A program made the position numbers and the translations under genes. Of a stretch of 6,630 nucleotides of DNA, positions 5,334 through 6,630 are shown in pieces (the first letter of the stretch is position 1; every line of letters begins with the position of its first letter). The stretch covers positions 1 through 6,630 of the forward strand of contig JAUHVN010000161.1 of NCBI GenBank assembly GCA_030425055.1, given 5' to 3'. The notes below the pieces were generated by a model that searched no databases, had not been told where the DNA came from, and saw nothing but the letters and a program-made list of their open reading frames with translations. Source of the DNA: Actinomycetes bacterium (GTDB taxonomy: Bacteria > Actinomycetota > Actinomycetes > Actinomycetales > Microbacteriaceae).

Positions 5334-6630
5334 TCAGGGGGTCGGAGTGGGAGTCGGGGTCGGGTCGGGCGGCGGCCCGGGGTCGTTGGGGTCGCATGCG
5401 GCCCCGAAGGTCGTGCTCGCCGGCGCGAGGCCCCAGCCGTGGGCGCTCCAGTCGACGTTGACGGTGATGCCTTCGACGCGCTCTGCGCCCACGGGCACCT
5501 GCCACGTGCCGGCCTCATGGGCGATCACGCGCCCGTTCTTGCCGTAGTAGGTGAGACCCGCGTTGCCGAACGTGATCGCCGCGCCCGTCCCCGACGGCGC
5601 CTGCGACGACGAGGACGACCGGCCGAGCGCCGAGCCGCCGACGCACGACACCGACCACGTCGCCTGCACCTGGTACGGCGCACTGCCCGCGGCGGGGACG
5701 ACCGTCGACCAGGAGGTCGCCGTGCCCCACCAGTCGTGCACGTAGCGCACCTGGATGCCGGGGTCACGGCCGAAGGTGGCGGTCGGGAATCCGGCGAACT
5801 CGACGTGGTTGCGGTTCGGCACGCGCTCCGACGAGTCGGGCTGCGCGCGGATGATCCACTCCGCGCGGGACGAGCTCACGTTCGGCGACCCGTCGACGGT
5901 GAAGGTGTACCCGCGCGGTGCGCGACCGGACTGCTGTGCGCGCACCGTCGCGGTGGTCGATGCGCTGCCGAACGACTCGCCGTTCCAGATGGACTCTACG
6001 CAGACGAGGAAGCGGTACTCCTCGCCGTCGGGCAGGCCGCTGAACGACGCGGTCTCGCCGCCCGGCGCGACCGTGCACGATGAGCCGTCGCGCACGATGC
6101 CGTATTGCAGCGTGGAGCCGTCGCCGTTGCGGACGGCCACGGCGCGGGCGGTCACCGTCGACGTCCCGTCGCCGTCGGAGGACGAGCTCAGGGTGAGCTG
6201 CACGTCGCGCGGGGCCCCCACGCCGTTGCCCGCCACCGTGATCGCGGCTCCCGACGTGCTGCCGCCGAGCCCCGGCGGCAGACTGAAGCGCGAGACGGGG
6301 GTGATCGTGATCGCACTCGCCGAGTTGGTGCCGACGCGGTACGACGGCACCTCGACCTGCGTCTGGTTGGGGCGCACCGGAACGCGGACGCGGTCGCCCG
6401 ACGGGCTCGTGATCTCGAGGCTGCCCGTCTGGCCGGGATCGAGGTCGTCGATCGTGAGCGCGACGACGCGGCCCTCGCCGTTCGTGGTGACGACGGGACG
6501 CACCGTCACCGACCCCGGCGCCCCCGGCGCGTCGTACGCCCACGCGACGGTCTGCACCGATCCGCGCGAGGCCCCGACGGCGTTGACCGCCACCGCCTCG
6601 TACGTGCGCTGCTCGCCGTTGGGGGCGGTG
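5334..6630 (-). CDS. Fibronectin type III / Ig-like repeat exoprotein, C-terminal part (5' end outside window)
   Basis: This open frame enters from the right edge and stops at a TGA at 5336-5334, giving 431 visible residues. The start lies beyond 6630; the GTG near 6593 is an internal Val codon, because typical Fn3 sequence continues through it (TYEAVAVNAVGAS, residues 9-21). Two further beta-rich modules follow: about 33-135, opening with PGAPGSVTV, and about 138-230, opening with GAPRDVQLTL and ending with a YRFLVCVES strand. A less recognisable Trp-, Ser- and Gly-rich C-terminal region runs from about 235 to 412. The protein ends in a Pro/Asp linker and a (PT)4 tail. Four Cys (185, 210, 329, 412) could form disulfides, which fits an exported protein. 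No LPXTG motif or membrane helix is visible at the C-terminus, so surface attachment is unexplained. It probably binds or scaffolds on the cell surface; ligand unknown. It lies 29 bp upstream of the MoxR gene and is probably cotranscribed. The Fn3-like fold is fairly sure, the exact module borders are not. Confidence 0.8.
   Translation of the reverse strand, partial: TAPNGEQRTYEAVAVNAVGASRGSVQTVAWAYDAPGAPGSVTVRPVVTTNGEGRVVALTIDDLDPGQTGSLEITSPSGDRVRVPVRPNQTQVEVPSYRVGTNSASAITITPVSRFSLPPGLGGSTSGAAITVAGNGVGAPRDVQLTLSSSSDGDGTSTVTARAVAVRNGDGSTLQYGIVRDGSSCTVAPGGETASFSGLPDGEEYRFLVCVESIWNGESFGSASTTATVRAQQSGRAPRGYTFTVDGSPNVSSSRAEWIIRAQPDSSERVPNRNHVEFAGFPTATFGRDPGIQVRYVHDWWGTATSWSTVVPAAGSAPYQVQATWSVSCVGGSALGRSSSSSQAPSGTGAAITFGNAGLTYYGKNGRVIAHEAGTWQVPVGAERVEGITVNVDWSAHGWGLAPASTTFGAACDPNDPGPPPDPTPTPTPTP
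5337..5366 (-). repeat. Short tandem hexamer run encoding the Pro-Thr tail
   Basis: On the minus strand the last ten codons before the exoprotein stop encode D-P-T-P-T-P-T-P-T-P, from imperfect copies of a 6-base unit of the type CCGACC. Such runs can vary in copy number between strains by slippage. Copy changes in whole 6-base units would only lengthen or shorten the flexible tail. Confidence 0.6.

Noticed and set aside
5305..5505. A 67-residue N-terminal extension of MoxR, which could also be read as a frameshift fusion of the exoprotein tail (run of C before its stop) to MoxR.
   Set aside because: The extension lies in a shifted frame of the exoprotein gene and is Arg/Pro-rich. A GAGGA site precedes the ATG at 5304, and fusing an exported tail to a cytoplasmic ATPase makes little sense.
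3071..5547. Further long plus-strand frames opposite MoxR and DUF58 (3071-4621 and 4279-5547).
   Set aside because: They are antisense to conserved motifs of MoxR and DUF58, have shadow-type composition and lack recognisable domains.
1..6630. tRNA or rRNA genes, CRISPR arrays, insertion sequences, attachment sites.
   Set aside because: No cloverleaf-like segments, spaced direct repeats, transposase motifs or terminal inverted repeats were seen; nearly every base is accounted for by the five minus-strand genes.

Overview
The window is very GC-rich, and every gene I can support lies on the minus strand, so transcription runs from position 6630 down to 1. Base composition, GTG/ATG starts, alanine-, valine- and arginine-rich proteins and the gene order all suggest a high-GC actinobacterium, most likely a member of Microbacteriaceae such as a Microbacterium relative. 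This assignment is inference; there is no rRNA or other marker gene.

Layout in order of transcription: (1) 6630-5334, the C-terminal 431 residues of a large, probably secreted protein built of fibronectin type III / Ig-like beta-sandwich modules and ending in a Pro-Thr tail. (2) After a 29-bp gap carrying a good Shine-Dalgarno site, 5304-4339, a complete MoxR-family AAA+ ATPase with all its motifs. (3) 4342-2978, a DUF58 protein with two membrane segments. (4) 2981-513, an 822-residue polytopic membrane protein of the TgpA / transglutaminase-like type. (5) 516-1, the N-terminal 172 residues of a small membrane protein resembling the DUF5684 family, running off the left edge. No gap of 300 bases lacks a gene; the only intergenic space is the 29 bp before the MoxR gene.

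The last three junctions (MoxR/DUF58, DUF58/TgpA-like, TgpA-like/DUF5684-like) are all 4-bp stop/start overlaps (ATGA, GTGA, ATGA). The genes are therefore almost certainly one translationally coupled operon. MoxR-DUF58-transglutaminase is a widespread but poorly understood bacterial module. The ATPase is thought to act as a chaperone or remodelling factor with its DUF58 partner, next to a membrane protein with an extracytoplasmic transglutaminase fold.

The most notable feature is that the partners look catalytically dead while the ATPase looks intact. In the transglutaminase-like domain the expected Cys is Asp541 and the expected His is Ser588; only Asp604 of the triad remains. In the DUF58 protein the DxSxS metal-site motif of von Willebrand A folds is replaced by S-L-A-T-G. 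This suggests a scaffold or assembly machine rather than a crosslinking or proteolytic enzyme, possibly serving the large Fn3 exoprotein encoded just upstream. That functional link is a hypothesis. I found no RNA genes, mobile elements, CRISPR arrays, or convincing promoters or terminators.
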